NCBI RefSeq assembly: GCF_947495205.1 | Contig: NZ_CANLXV010000004.1 | Coordinates: 186,001-250,000, forward strand | Origin: an uncultured Polaribacter sp. | GTDB taxonomy: Bacteria > Bacteroidota > Bacteroidia > Flavobacteriales > Flavobacteriaceae | Direction of reading: 5' to 3' | DNA length: 64,000 bases | Part shown: piece by piece, positions 17,002 through 26,663 of the stretch | Layout of the letters: every line of letters begins with the position of its first letter | How positions within the stretch are numbered: the first letter of the stretch is position 1 | Notes under the pieces: model-generated | The model's database searches: none | Seen by the model: the letters and a program-made list of their open reading frames with translations, nothing else | Told to the model about the DNA's origin: nothing | Program-made: the position numbers and the translations under genes

Positions 17002-19464
17002 TTGAAAATAAAAATACTTTTATTTATAATTATAGTTTTTTCAATTAACCTTTTATCTGCTCAGAGAACATCATCAAAAAAAAATATCAAACTCACAGGT
17101 GTTGTTGTTGATTTAAAAACGAATCAACCTTTAGAGTATGCCACCATCATTTTAAAAAACACCAAAACAAATGTAGTTTCTGGCGGAATTACAGATGCAA
17201 AGGGTAAATTTAACATAGAAACTCCAAAAGCAAATTATTTAATAAGTGTAGAATTTATTTCTTTTAAACCCGTAAAATTTCCTGCACAAACCTTATCTGC
17301 AGATAAAAATTTTGGTACTATTAAATTGTCTGAAGATGCAAATAGTTTAAATGAAATTGTGCTAGTTGCAGAAAAAACTACGGTAGACATTCGTTTAGAC
17401 AAAAAGATTTTTAATATTGGTAAGGATTTATCTATAAGAGGTGGTAATGCAAGTGATGTTTTAGGCAATGTACCTTCTGTACAAGTAGATGTGGAAGGCG
17501 CTGTAAGTTTACGTGGTAATGAAAACGTAACCATTTTAATTAATGGCAGACCAAGTGCATTAGTTGGTTTAAATGGCGCAGAAGCATTAAGGCAAATTCC
17601 TGCAGAAGCCATAGAAAAGGTAGAAGTAATTACATCTCCATCTTCTAGATATGATGCTGAAGGAACAGCAGGAATTTTAAACATCATTTTAAGAAAAAAT
17701 AAACTTACAGGCTTTAATGGTTCTTTACAATTAGATTTAGGAATACCAGAACGTTTAGGAACCGCTTTTAATGCCAATTGGCGCACAAAAAAATGGAATT
17801 TATTTACAAATACAGGTTTTAGATATAATGAAACGCCAGGAAATGCAACAACAGATTCAGACTTCTTTTCTACTTCTGCACAAAATGCAAAAGTAATAGA
17901 ACGTAGAAAATTCGATCGTTTAGGAAGATCTATTTTTACTAGTTTTGGAGCAGAATATTATCTAACAGAAAACTCTAGCATAATTGGTAACATTGTTTAC
18001 AATGGTGGTAATGATGATGATGTAAACTCAAACACAATAGACAGGTTTGATAGTAACAATAATTTAAACGAAGCCACTTTTAGAAGAGAAAAAGAGGCGG
18101 AAGATGAAGCCAGAATTCAATATACATTAGACTATGTAAATAATTTTAATGAAACCGGTAAAAAACTAACTGTAAATTTACAATACTCTACAGAAACAGA
18201 AGAAATAAACAACGGAATTACAGAAATAGATACCCAAGTAAATCTGCTAAACGATTTAGAACAAGTAATAGAAGACCAAGATGAAAATCGTGCATTAGTA
18301 CAAATAGATTATGTGCATCCTGTTGGAGAAAACATACAATATGAAATAGGTTATAGAGGTAATTATAGAGACATTTTTAATAGCTTTTTTTTAGCAGAAA
18401 GACTAGATTTTCCAAACGGACCTTTAGTGCCAGATGCCGGCTTAAACAATGCCTTTAATTATGAAGAATTTGTAAATGCTGCATACTTTCAATATGGTCA
18501 AAAATTTAATAATATTTCTTTATTAGCAGGTTTGCGTTACGAATATACTTTTATAGAAATTATACAACAAACGGCAACAACCACAAATAGTCAAAATTAC
18601 GGTAACCTATTTCCTACCATAAATTTAGGTTATGAAATTAAAGATGGCGAAAATATTACTTTAGGCTATAACAAAAGAATAAGAAGACCAAGAGGCAGAA
18701 GCTTAAATCCTTTTCCTAGCAGATCAAGTGAATCTAATATTTACACAGGTAATGTAGCTTTAAACCCAGTAATTACAAATGCAATAGATTTAGGTTACCT
18801 TAAAAGATGGAGCAAATTTACTTTAAGCACCTCTATTTACTACAACATTAGCAATGATAATTGGGAAAGAATACAAGAAGACACTGGCGAAATTACAGAC
18901 AATGGAGATCCTATAATTAGAAGATTCCCTATAAATTTATCTACAGAAGAAAGAGTTGGTTTAGAATTTACTTTAAATTATAAACCTTTTAAAATATGGA
19001 ATATTAATAGCGATTTTAATCTCTTTAACGTTACAAGCACAGGAGATTACACAAACCCAAAAACCAATCAAGTTACCAATTTCGATTTTGTAAATACCTC
19101 TTATTTTATTCGTTTAAACCAAAAAATCACATTGCCTGGTAAAACAGATTTACAAATTAACACCAATTATTTTGGGCCATCACAAAATGCCCAATCTACA
19201 AGAGAAGGTATTTTTAGTCTAAACCTTGCAGCAAGTAAAGATTTTTTCAATGAAAAAGCTTCATTAAGTTTAAATTTTAGCGATGTTTTTAATAGCAGAA
19301 TTAGCAGAAGAATTACAAATATACCCAATGTTTTAAACCAAATTGCAGAATTTCAATGGAGAGAACCACAATTTAGAGTAAGCTTTGTATATCGTTTTAA
19401 TCAAAAGAAAAAACCAAACATAGGAAATAGAGATAATGGTGGTAGAGAAGATTTTGAAGGCTAA
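17002..19464 (+). CDS. TonB-dependent-receptor-like outer membrane protein
   Basis: 820 aa with a TTG start giving a good signal peptide (cleavage after LLSAQ). A carboxypeptidase-regulatory-like beta-sandwich (about residues 27-110, LTGVVVDLKTNQPLEYATI) is followed by a plug domain (about 130-230, ASDVLGNVPSVQVDVEGAVSLRGNENVTILINGRP) and a long C-terminal barrel (OMP_b-brl_3 type). The likely role is uptake or binding of a substrate at the outer membrane. The ligand is unknown, and no SusD partner is adjacent. It is followed by a strong bidirectional terminator. Confidence 0.85.
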   Translation: MKIKILLFIIIVFSINLLSAQRTSSKKNIKLTGVVVDLKTNQPLEYATIILKNTKTNVVSGGITDAKGKFNIETPKANYLISVEFISFKPVKFPAQTLSADKNFGTIKLSEDANSLNEIVLVAEKTTVDIRLDKKIFNIGKDLSIRGGNASDVLGNVPSVQVDVEGAVSLRGNENVTILINGRPSALVGLNGAEALRQIPAEAIEKVEVITSPSSRYDAEGTAGILNIILRKNKLTGFNGSLQLDLGIPERLGTAFNANWRTKKWNLFTNTGFRYNETPGNATTDSDFFSTSAQNAKVIERRKFDRLGRSIFTSFGAEYYLTENSSIIGNIVYNGGNDDDVNSNTIDRFDSNNNLNEATFRREKEAEDEARIQYTLDYVNNFNETGKKLTVNLQYSTETEEINNGITEIDTQVNLLNDLEQVIEDQDENRALVQIDYVHPVGENIQYEIGYRGNYRDIFNSFFLAERLDFPNGPLVPDAGLNNAFNYEEFVNAAYFQYGQKFNNISLLAGLRYEYTFIEIIQQTATTTNSQNYGNLFPTINLGYEIKDGENITLGYNKRIRRPRGRSLNPFPSRSSESNIYTGNVALNPVITNAIDLGYLKRWSKFTLSTSIYYNISNDNWERIQEDTGEITDNGDPIIRRFPINLSTEERVGLEFTLNYKPFKIWNINSDFNLFNVTSTGDYTNPKTNQVTNFDFVNTSYFIRLNQKITLPGKTDLQINTNYFGPSQNAQSTREGIFSLNLAASKDFFNEKASLSLNFSDVFNSRISRRITNIPNVLNQIAEFQWREPQFRVSFVYRFNQKKKPNIGNRDNGGREDFEG

Positions 19465-19566
19465 TATTTTTTGGGCGTTTTAACGGGCTTTACGTTGCAA
19501 TCTTTTGCTCATACTTCACAAAAGGATTTCCACTGCAATCCCTAACGCACTTACTCAACCGCACAA

Positions 19567-19606
19567 AAAAACTCATAATGTTATTAACATTATGAGTTTT
19601 TTTATA
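19567..19606. terminator. Bidirectional terminator with perfect 13-bp stem
   Basis: ACTCATAATGTTA, one T, then TAACATTATGAGT: a perfect 13-1-13 inverted repeat flanked by A-run and T-run. It separates the receptor gene (plus) from a small membrane protein gene (minus) and can end both transcripts. Confidence 0.85.
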
Positions 19607-19623
19607 TATATATTTAAGAAATA

Positions 19624-19797
19624 CTACTTTCCTTCAGCAGCTTCTCTAGCTTCTTTCTTTAAAATAAAGTTTTCCCAAATTGTACCACCAATCCAATATG
19701 GCACTACAAAAGTTAACAAGAATATCAACAACCAAAAACCAGCTGTAAAAATAAACATGAATAAAATTAAACCTGAAAACTGAGAAAAATCTAACAT
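19624..19797 (-). CDS. Small membrane protein (57 aa), not in the ORF track
   Basis: ATG at 19797 and TAG at 19624-19626 encode 57 aa beginning MLDFSQFSGLILFMF. One long or two short hydrophobic segments (residues 9-36) are followed by VPYWIGGTIWENFILKKEAREAAEGK, a charged tail. The clean start, the amphipathic tail and its own terminator at 19567-19606 support a real gene. The longer overlapping 63-aa ORF in the track is in another frame and looks like noise. I do not recognise the family; similar 50-60 aa one-helix proteins occur in flavobacteria. Confidence 0.75.
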   Translation of the reverse strand: MLDFSQFSGLILFMFIFTAGFWLLIFLLTFVVPYWIGGTIWENFILKKEAREAAEGK

Positions 19798-19919
19798 TTG
19801 TTTTAAATTGAATAATTATGATACAAAAATAATACATATTTTTAAAAAATCAACTGAAAAAAACATTTTTTTCCAGAGTATTTTAAAGCTATTGTCCATT
19901 AAATATAACTTGGTTTTTG

Positions 19920-19927
19920 TAAATTTG
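19920..19927 (+). promoter_or_regulatory. -7 box upstream of fumC
   Basis: TAAATTTG matches the TAnnTTTG consensus exactly and lies 22 bp before the fumC ATG. No TTTG at the ideal -33 distance is visible. Confidence 0.5.
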
Positions 19928-19949
19928 TTTCACTAAAATTTCAAACAAA

Positions 19950-21350
19950 ATGACAAAGTTTAGAATCGAAAAAGATACTATGGGAAATGTAGAAGTTCCC
20001 GCAGATAAATATTGGGGCGCACAAACAGAACGTTCTAGAAATAATTTTAAAATTGGCGCACCAGCCTCTATGCCCTTAGAGATTGTTTATGGTTTTGCTT
20101 ATCTTAAAAAAGCAGCCGCTTTTACAAACGCAGAATTGGGTGTTTTAGCAGCAGAAAAAAGAGATTTAATAGCACAAGTTTGTGATGAAATTTTAGAAGG
20201 AAAACACAACAATCAATTTCCATTGGTAATTTGGCAAACAGGTTCTGGTACACAATCTAACATGAATGTTAATGAAGTTATTGCCAACAGAGCACATGAA
20301 ATTGCAGGAAAAGTTATTGGAGAAGGAGACAAAACCATACAACCTAATGATGATGTAAACAAATCACAATCTTCTAACGATACTTTTCCTACAGGAATGC
20401 ACATTGCTGCTTACAAAAAAATAGTAGAAACTACCATTCCTGGAATTACACAATTAAGAGATACATTACAAGCCAAATCAGAAGCATTTGCAGACGTTGT
20501 AAAAATTGGTAGAACCCATTTAATGGATGCCACTCCCCTAACCTTAGGACAAGAATTTTCTGGTTATGTAGCACAATTAAATTTTGGTTTAAAAGCATTA
20601 CACAGTACATTAGCACACTTATCTCAATTGGCTTTAGGTGGTACAGCTGTAGGTACAGGTTTAAATACACCAAAAGGTTATGATGTTTTAGTTGCAAAAT
20701 ATATTGCAAAATTTACAGGATTACCTTTTGTAACTGCAGAAAATAAATTTGAGGCATTAGCAGCACATGATGCTTTAGTAGAAACACATGGTGCTTTAAA
20801 GCAAATTGCAGTTTCTTTAAATAAAATTGCAAATGATATTCGTTTAATGGCTTCTGGCCCACGTTCTGGAATAGGCGAAATTATAATTCCTGCAAACGAG
20901 CCAGGTTCATCTATAATGCCAGGTAAAGTAAACCCAACACAAGCAGAAGCCATGACCATGGTTTGTGCACAAGTTATGGGTAATGATGTTGCTGTAACAG
21001 TTGGGGGCACACAAGGGCATTATGAACTTAATGTTTTTAAACCAATGATGGCCGCAAACGTGTTACAATCTGCGCAATTAATTGGTGATGCTTGTAAGTC
21101 TTTTGATGAACATTGTGCAGCTGGTATAGAACCAAACCACGGCAGAATTACAGAATTGGTAAACAATTCTTTAATGCTTGTAACCGCTTTAAATACTAAA
21201 ATTGGGTATTATAAAGCAGCAGAAATTGCAAACACAGCTCATAAAAATGGAACAACTTTAAAAACAGAAGCTGTACGTTTAGGTTATGTTACAGAAGACG
21301 AATATGATGCCTGGGTAAAACCAGAAGAAATGACCGGTAGTTTAAAATAA
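19950..21350 (+). CDS. fumC: Class II fumarate hydratase
   Basis: Converts fumarate to malate in the TCA cycle. The fumarase/aspartase signature [11 protein letters not shown] is present near residue 320, with [11 protein letters not shown] and [10 protein letters not shown] earlier; all are catalytic-site segments. The length of 466 aa is usual for homotetrameric FumC. It appears monocistronic, with its own promoter and terminator. Confidence 0.96.
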   Translation: MTKFRIEKDTMGNVEVPADKYWGAQTERSRNNFKIGAPASMPLEIVYGFAYLKKAAAFTNAELGVLAAEKRDLIAQVCDEILEGKHNNQFPLVIWQTGSGTQSNMNVNEVIANRAHEIAGKVIGEGDKTIQPNDDVNKSQSSNDTFPTGMHIAAYKKIVETTIPGITQLRDTLQAKSEAFADVVKIGRTHLMDATPLTLGQEFSGYVAQLNFGLKALHSTLAHLSQLALGGTAVGTGLNTPKGYDVLVAKYIAKFTGLPFVTAENKFEALAAHDALVETHGALKQIAVSLNKIANDIRLMASGPRSGIGEIIIPANEPGSSIMPGKVNPTQAEAMTMVCAQVMGNDVAVTVGGTQGHYELNVFKPMMAANVLQSAQLIGDACKSFDEHCAAGIEPNHGRITELVNNSLMLVTALNTKIGYYKAAEIANTAHKNGTTLKTEAVRLGYVTEDEYDAWVKPEEMTGSLK

Positions 21351-21372
21351 ATTTTAAATCTAGATTAATATA

Positions 21373-21404
21373 AAAGTCGAAGTTTAAAACTTCGGCTTTT
21401 TTTT
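21373..21404 (+). terminator. fumC terminator
   Basis: A 12-bp stem (AAGTCGAAGTTT / AAACTTCGGCTT, one G-T wobble) followed by eight Ts, 22 bp after the fumC stop. Confidence 0.8.
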
Positions 21405-21468
21405 GTGGTTTTTGCCTATTTTAAAAATAATAAAAAATTAATTCATTTTAAAACGTAAATTCGCAATC

Positions 21469-22467
21469 GTGAAAATAGCAATTGTTATATTAAACTGGAA
21501 TGGACAAAAACTGTTAGCGCAGTTTTTACCTTCTATTATTGAATTTAGCCATAATTTAGCAACAATTTACGTTGCAGATAATGCGTCTACAGATAATTCT
21601 ATTTCCTATATTCAAGAGTTTTTTCCTTCTGTAAAAATTATAGAAAATTCTGTAAATGGTGGTTACGCAAAAGGTTATAATGATGCTTTACAAAAAGTTG
21701 ATGCCGATATTTATTGTTTATTAAATTCAGACATAGCAGTAACCAAAAATTGGTTAACTCCTATTTTAAAAACGTTTAAAGAGGAAAAAAATACGGCTAT
21801 TATTCAACCTAAAATTTTAGACTATAACAACAAAACCAAGTTTGAGTATGCAGGTGCTGCTGGTGGTTTTATAGATTTATTGGGTTACCCGTATTGTAGA
21901 GGCCGTCTTTTTGAAACTTTAGAAGAAGATAAAAATCAGTTTAATAACAATACAGAAATTTTTTGGGCATCTGGAGCTTGTTTATTTATACGTGCTAAAA
22001 CCTACCATGAGGTTGGTGGTTTAGATGAAGATTATTTTGCGCACCAAGAAGAAATAGACCTTTGTTGGCGCGTTAAAAATATTGGCAAAACTATTAAATA
22101 TGTTGGGCAAAGTACTGTTTACCATATTGGTGGTGCTACTTTGTTAGAAACCAATCCGCAAAAAACGTATTTAAATTTTAGAAATAGTTTATTAAACGTA
22201 GTTAAAAATGTGCCTAAAAAATGGTTTTTAATCGTAATTTTTTCAAGATTAATTTTAGACGGAATTGCTGGAATTAAATTTTTATTAGAATTAAGACCTG
22301 TGCACACTTTAGCTATTTTAAAAGCACATTTTAGTTTTTATAGCAACTTTTATAAATTTTTAAGGAAACGTAAAAAACTTCATAAAAACCAAGATTATTA
22401 CATACATACCAGTATTGTTTGGCAGTATTTTTTTAGAGGTAGAAAAACGTTTGAAGAACTAAATTAG
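21469..22467 (+). CDS. Family 2 glycosyltransferase
   Basis: 332 aa with a GTG start. The GT-A fold is marked by VILNWNG, VADNASTDNS, and the metal-binding region around LLNSDIAVTKNWL. A later EEIDLCWRVKNIG is typical of rhamnosyl/N-acetylglucosaminyl-transferase-like GT2 enzymes. A hydrophobic C-terminal segment may tether it to the inner membrane. It probably adds a sugar to an envelope polysaccharide or glycolipid; the acceptor is unknown. No other glycan genes are adjacent. Its 3' end overlaps the convergent SRPBCC gene by 4 bp. Confidence 0.85.
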   Translation: MKIAIVILNWNGQKLLAQFLPSIIEFSHNLATIYVADNASTDNSISYIQEFFPSVKIIENSVNGGYAKGYNDALQKVDADIYCLLNSDIAVTKNWLTPILKTFKEEKNTAIIQPKILDYNNKTKFEYAGAAGGFIDLLGYPYCRGRLFETLEEDKNQFNNNTEIFWASGACLFIRAKTYHEVGGLDEDYFAHQEEIDLCWRVKNIGKTIKYVGQSTVYHIGGATLLETNPQKTYLNFRNSLLNVVKNVPKKWFLIVIFSRLILDGIAGIKFLLELRPVHTLAILKAHFSFYSNFYKFLRKRKKLHKNQDYYIHTSIVWQYFFRGRKTFEELN

Positions 22468-22946
22468 TTCTCTTTCAGTATTAATTTCCACTTTTCTGTC
22501 TCGGCAAAGTTTTTAATGGTAATATTTCTGTCTTTCAAAAAGTTGGTCATGTATTTTTTCAAAAATAAAAAATCGGCCAGTTTGCCTAAATAGCCTAATG
22601 GTGATCTATATTTAAACACATCTTTTATAATTACTACACCTTCTTTTTGTTCTAGATAATGTTCGTGTCTAAAACTCTTAAAAGCTCCTTTTACCATTTC
22701 ATCAGCAAAAAAAGTAGGAAAAGTGTAGTCTGTAACTTTAGAAGTTAATTTTTGGGTAATTCCTAAGTGTTTTGCTTGCCAAGTTACGGTTTCATTTAAC
22801 CCTATTAATCCAGAAGTTTTACCAGCTATTGCTTTTTCGTTTGTTTTATTTGTAGATATTATATGTAAATCTATACTTCTAATTAAGTTAAAAACAAGTG
22901 CTATATTATTTGTATTTATAACTGTTGTTAAATGTATTATTGGCAT
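22464..22946 (-). CDS. SRPBCC/START-like fold protein
   Basis: 160 aa. The pattern of long C-terminal helix and beta-strands with FRHEHYLEQKEGVVIIKDVFKYRSPLG matches the SRPBCC (polyketide cyclase/START-like) proteins often annotated as cell division inhibitor-like. These bind hydrophobic ligands; the ligand here is unknown. It lies 18 bp downstream of tsaC on the same strand and is likely co-transcribed with it. Confidence 0.7.
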   Translation of the reverse strand: MPIIHLTTVINTNNIALVFNLIRSIDLHIISTNKTNEKAIAGKTSGLIGLNETVTWQAKHLGITQKLTSKVTDYTFPTFFADEMVKGAFKSFRHEHYLEQKEGVVIIKDVFKYRSPLGYLGKLADFLFLKKYMTNFLKDRNITIKNFAETEKWKLILKEN

Positions 22947-22964
22947 AATATTTCAACTAAAATA

Positions 22965-23582
22965 TTACAAGATATCTAAACTTCCTTTGCCTTCTCTAAC
23001 CAAAGTTGGTTCTTCTGTTAAATCTATTACTGTAGATGCTTCATTATCTCCATAACCACCATTTATAACAACATCTACTATAGCTTGCCATTTTTCAAAT
23101 ATTAATTCTGGATCTGTTGTGTATTCTAATACATCATCTTCATCTCTAATAGAAGTAGAAATTATAGGGTTTCCCAACTCTTCTACCAGTGTTCTTATAA
23201 TATTATTATTGGGTATTCTTATACCTACTGTTTTCTTTTTCTTAAAGACTTTAGGAAGGTTTTTACTACCTGGTAAAATAAATGTATATGGCCCTGGTAA
23301 TGCTCTTTTTAAAATTTTAAAAGTAGATGAATCTATTTGTTTTACATAATCTGAAAGATGGCTTAAATCATTACAAATAAAAGAAAAGTTAGCTTTTTCT
23401 AATTTAACACCTTTTATTTTAGCAATTTTTTCTACAGCTTTTGTGTTTGTAATGTCGCAGCCTAAACCATAAACCGTGTCTGTAGGGTAAATTACCAAAC
23501 CACCAGACTTTAAAACCTGAACAACTTTAGCAATTTGCCTTGGATTAGGATTCTCATTATAAATGGTAATAAATTGTGCCAT
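22965..23582 (-). CDS. tsaC: L-threonylcarbamoyladenylate synthase (TsaC/Sua5 family)
   Basis: Makes threonylcarbamoyl-AMP for the t6A37 modification of ANN-decoding tRNAs. The YrdC-domain motif YPTDTVYGLGCD and the GIRIPNN segment are clear. The 205 aa correspond to the single-domain TsaC form without a Sua5 C-terminal domain. It is followed by the SRPBCC gene; upstream, the terminator of the response regulator separates it from that operon. Confidence 0.9.
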   Translation of the reverse strand: MAQFITIYNENPNPRQIAKVVQVLKSGGLVIYPTDTVYGLGCDITNTKAVEKIAKIKGVKLEKANFSFICNDLSHLSDYVKQIDSSTFKILKRALPGPYTFILPGSKNLPKVFKKKKTVGIRIPNNNIIRTLVEELGNPIISTSIRDEDDVLEYTTDPELIFEKWQAIVDVVINGGYGDNEASTVIDLTEEPTLVREGKGSLDIL

Positions 23583-23618
23583 AAATTTACAGTTCTTAAT
23601 TTAAGATAGTACAAAACA

Positions 23619-23655
23619 AAATCACTCAGTCTAAAAAAATTAGATTGAGTGATTT
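23619..23655 (-). terminator. Terminator of the RprX/RprY-like operon
   Basis: Inverted repeat AAATCACTCA / TGAGTGATTT, extended by partial pairing around an A-rich loop, directly downstream of the response regulator gene. Confidence 0.65.
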
Positions 23656-23678
23656 CATATATGGGAAAATTTTTTATT

Positions 23679-24380
23679 TTAAGTTTTATCTACTAATCTA
23701 AAACCTTCTCCATGAATATTTAAAATCTCTACATTTTCATCTAACTTTAAATACTTTCTTAATTTGGCAATGTAAACATCCATACTTCTAGAGGTAAAAT
23801 AGTTATCATCTCTCCAGATTTTAGTTAATGCCAATTCTCTTGGCATTAAATCGTTTTTATGAATGGCTAACATGCGTAATAATTTACTTTCTTTGGGCGA
23901 TAATTTTACAGGTTCACCCGTTTCACCAACAGCTAAATGGCGCAATTTAGAATTAAAGAAGAAATTACCGATAACAAATTCAAATTGTTCAGAATCTGCT
24001 GTTGTATCAGACTCTTTTCTCTGTAAAATTGCCTTAATTTTATGCAATAATACTTCAGAATCAAAAGGTTTATTTAAATAATCATCTGCACCAACAGCGT
24101 AGCCTTTTAAAACATCTTCTTTTAACGTTTTGGCTGTTAAAAAAATAATTGGCACTTCTTTGTTTGTGCTTCTAATATCTTGTGCTAATGAAAAACCATC
24201 TTTTCTTGGCATCATTACGTCTAAGATACACAAATCATAATCGCTATTTTTAAACATAATAAGACCTTCTATACCGTCTTTTGCGTGTGTTACATTGTAA
24301 TCATTTAACGCTAAATAATCTTTTAAAACTGTTCCAAAATTTGGATCATCTTCTACTAATAAAATTTTTTTACTTCCCAT
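23679..24380 (-). CDS. rprY: OmpR-family response regulator (RprY-like)
   Basis: 233 aa. The receiver domain (1-120) has the acidic pair in LLVEDDP, phospho-acceptor aspartate in CILDVMMPRKDG, threonine in FLTAKT and lysine in LNKPF. The C-terminal winged-helix domain (about 135-230) has LSPKESKLLRMLA and SRSMDVYIAKLRKYL. It is translated just after the histidine kinase (11 bp gap). Architecture and order match the RprX-RprY pair of Bacteroidota; the signal is unknown. Confidence 0.9.
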   Translation of the reverse strand: MGSKKILLVEDDPNFGTVLKDYLALNDYNVTHAKDGIEGLIMFKNSDYDLCILDVMMPRKDGFSLAQDIRSTNKEVPIIFLTAKTLKEDVLKGYAVGADDYLNKPFDSEVLLHKIKAILQRKESDTTADSEQFEFVIGNFFFNSKLRHLAVGETGEPVKLSPKESKLLRMLAIHKNDLMPRELALTKIWRDDNYFTSRSMDVYIAKLRKYLKLDENVEILNIHGEGFRLVDKT

Positions 24381-24391
24381 TTTTTATATTA

Positions 24392-25963
24392 TTAAATTAA
24401 AGGTAATTTCACTGTGAATATACTTCCTTCTCCTTTTTCACTTTCTACAAATACTGTTCCATGATGTTTTTCTACAATTTCTTTTACGTAAGCTAAGCCT
24501 AAACCATGGCCTTTAACATCATGAATGTTTCCTTTCTGCTCTCTATAAAATTTATCAAAAACTTGTTTTTGCACTGTTTTACTCATACCAATACCGTTGT
24601 CTTTTATCTTAAAAACCAAAAATTTATTGGTACTTTCTGTATAAACGTTTATTATTGGTGCTCCGTTAGAATATTTTATAGCATTTTCTAGCATATTTAC
24701 AACAACGTTAGTTAAGTGAAATTGGTTTCCTGGAAATTCAGAAACCACTGCTTTAAAATGCACATTTATTTTTCCTTTTCTATCTTGTGCAAGCAAACTC
24801 ACATGAGAAATTGCATCTTCTATAATGTCGTGTAAATCTATAGTTTCCTTACTTAAATCTATTTGATTTTTTTCTAATCTAGATATTCTTAAAACGTTTT
24901 CTACTTGAGAATGCATTCTTTTATTTTCGTCCTTAATCATTTGAATATAGCGCAAAACCTTTTCATTATCTCCCAATATTTTAGGGTTTCTAATGGAGTC
25001 TATAGCTAAATTTATAGTAGCTATAGGTGTTTTAAATTCATGCGTCATATTATTAATAAAATCTGTCTTAATTTCAGAAATTTTCTTTTGTCTAATTAAT
25101 TGGTATAAAGAACTAGAAAAAGCCACAATAATTATAAATATAAAAAATAATGATAGCAAAAGAATACTTGAAATACCAGACAATATCAATTCATTTTTAC
25201 CAGGAAAAGTAACGTATAAATCGTAACCTACAATGGCACCTTGTGCATCATAAAACAACGGATATTTATAAGAATCTTTTGTATTAATTGTGTAATAACC
25301 AGATTTTAGTTTAGTAGCCAAACCTTCTTTGGTATAAACACCATACTTAAAATCTAAATGTATATTTTTCTTAGAAAGTTCATCTTTAATTGTATTATTT
25401 AACTCTGTATTACTAACTCTTTGATGAATTGGTTTTCTAGAATTATAATCTTTAAAGATTTCTGTAATTTGAATTTCTTCTAAATTTAAAAAGTCTTTTG
25501 TAAACGAATATCTAGTCTCATCAGATGAAGAAAACAAACCATCAATACCTGTATTAATTTTTGCTTTAAAATAATCTTTTTTCCCTGTGAATCTTTTAAA
25601 TATAATAGAATCGTTATCTAAAAATTCTGTAGGTAAATTAAAATTTTCTTCTAAAAATGTAGATCCGTATGTAAATTTTTGCTGTGTAGTGGTATCTATT
25701 TCTTGAATTAAAAATTGCTTAATTTCTGCACTATCAGGATTTCCTTTTTTATTGATAAAATTTCTAACCTTAGTTCTAAAAACTGTAGTTTCTTTCTCAT
25801 TAATTCTTTCTGCAGCTCTTCCTAAAGATTTTAAAACATCATTCTCAAACTGTTCTTGCTTACTTTCTAAAGCATTGTTAATCCAATATAGTTGTACGGC
25901 TATTATTCCTATCAAAGAAATAGTCATTAAAACAACAATAAGAATAAACATTTTTTTACGCAT
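24392..25963 (-). CDS. rprX: Membrane sensor histidine kinase (RprX-like)
   Basis: About 523 aa. A first membrane segment (residues 5-25), a periplasmic sensor region of about 220 residues and a second membrane segment lead to a HisKA domain (MTHEFKTPIATINLA) and HATPase_c with N (NMLENAIKYSNG), G1 (DNGIGMS) and G2 (GHGLGLAYVKEI) boxes. I prefer ATG 25963 (MRKKMFILI) to the TTG at 25984, because the signal anchor begins there. It is paired with the downstream OmpR-type regulator. Confidence 0.88.
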   Translation of the reverse strand: MRKKMFILIVVLMTISLIGIIAVQLYWINNALESKQEQFENDVLKSLGRAAERINEKETTVFRTKVRNFINKKGNPDSAEIKQFLIQEIDTTTQQKFTYGSTFLEENFNLPTEFLDNDSIIFKRFTGKKDYFKAKINTGIDGLFSSSDETRYSFTKDFLNLEEIQITEIFKDYNSRKPIHQRVSNTELNNTIKDELSKKNIHLDFKYGVYTKEGLATKLKSGYYTINTKDSYKYPLFYDAQGAIVGYDLYVTFPGKNELILSGISSILLLSLFFIFIIIVAFSSSLYQLIRQKKISEIKTDFINNMTHEFKTPIATINLAIDSIRNPKILGDNEKVLRYIQMIKDENKRMHSQVENVLRISRLEKNQIDLSKETIDLHDIIEDAISHVSLLAQDRKGKINVHFKAVVSEFPGNQFHLTNVVVNMLENAIKYSNGAPIINVYTESTNKFLVFKIKDNGIGMSKTVQKQVFDKFYREQKGNIHDVKGHGLGLAYVKEIVEKHHGTVFVESEKGEGSIFTVKLPLI

Positions 25964-26071
25964 AATCAAAGTTACTACATTCAAAAATTGAAATTGCGTT
26001 TTTTAACCTAAATTAACGGATAAAATGAAATTTTAAGTGTTTTTTAACAAAAAGACTAAATTTATATAAAT

Positions 26072-26662
26072 TTAAGCTCTTCTTTTTGTTAAAATTTTAT
26101 GGATACTATTTACTTGTGTTTTTGTATCTTCTAATACAGTATTGGTAATTAAATAATTAGATAAAAGTGTTTTTTTTGCATCTTGCCATTGGTTATTAAT
26201 GCGTGCCAGCACTTTTTTTCTAGAAGTATTATCTCTTGCTATAACACGTTTAATTCTGCTTTCTAAATCTAAACAAACAGAAATTACCACATCAAACTGA
26301 TCTTGAGAATTACTTTCAAAAAGAATAGCACTTTCATAGATGATGTAGGCTTTATTTTTATTTTGGGTTACAAATATTTTAAAATGCTTTTTAACCTCTG
26401 GGTGCACAATGGCGTTTAGCTGTTTTAATTTTTGTTTGTCTTTAAAAACTATGGCACTTATAAAGTCTCTATTTAAAACGTTATTGACATAGGCTTTTTC
26501 TCCAAAAAGTGCAATTAGTTCAGTTTTTATGGTTTGGGAGTTTGCCATTAATTTTTTAGCCTCTTTATCTGCAATATAAACAGCTACATTATTAAATGCT
26601 TTAAAAAAATTTGCTACGGTTGATTTTCCACTACCAATGCCACCTGTTAAACCTACAACCAT
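26072..26662 (-). CDS. coaE: Dephospho-CoA kinase
   Basis: Last step of coenzyme A synthesis: phosphorylation of the 3'-hydroxyl of dephospho-CoA. A P-loop at the N-terminus (GLTGGIGSGKST) and NAIVHPEV further on are typical of CoaE. The length of 196 aa is normal. It starts 1 bp after the YbbR-like gene and is co-transcribed with it. Confidence 0.93.
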   Translation of the reverse strand: MVVGLTGGIGSGKSTVANFFKAFNNVAVYIADKEAKKLMANSQTIKTELIALFGEKAYVNNVLNRDFISAIVFKDKQKLKQLNAIVHPEVKKHFKIFVTQNKNKAYIIYESAILFESNSQDQFDVVISVCLDLESRIKRVIARDNTSRKKVLARINNQWQDAKKTLLSNYLITNTVLEDTKTQVNSIHKILTKRRA

Positions 26663-26663
26663 T

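Noticed and set aside
19646-19837. 63-aa ORF in the track
   Set aside because: Its frame gives an implausible Phe/Tyr/Val-rich sequence, while another frame on the same strand encodes a well-formed 57-aa membrane protein.
25967-25974. TAACTTTG -7-like box upstream of the RprX-like kinase
   Set aside because: It ends only 3 bp before the chosen ATG, so transcription would start inside the gene, and there is no repeat pair at the 22-bp distance. It was not used as a promoter.
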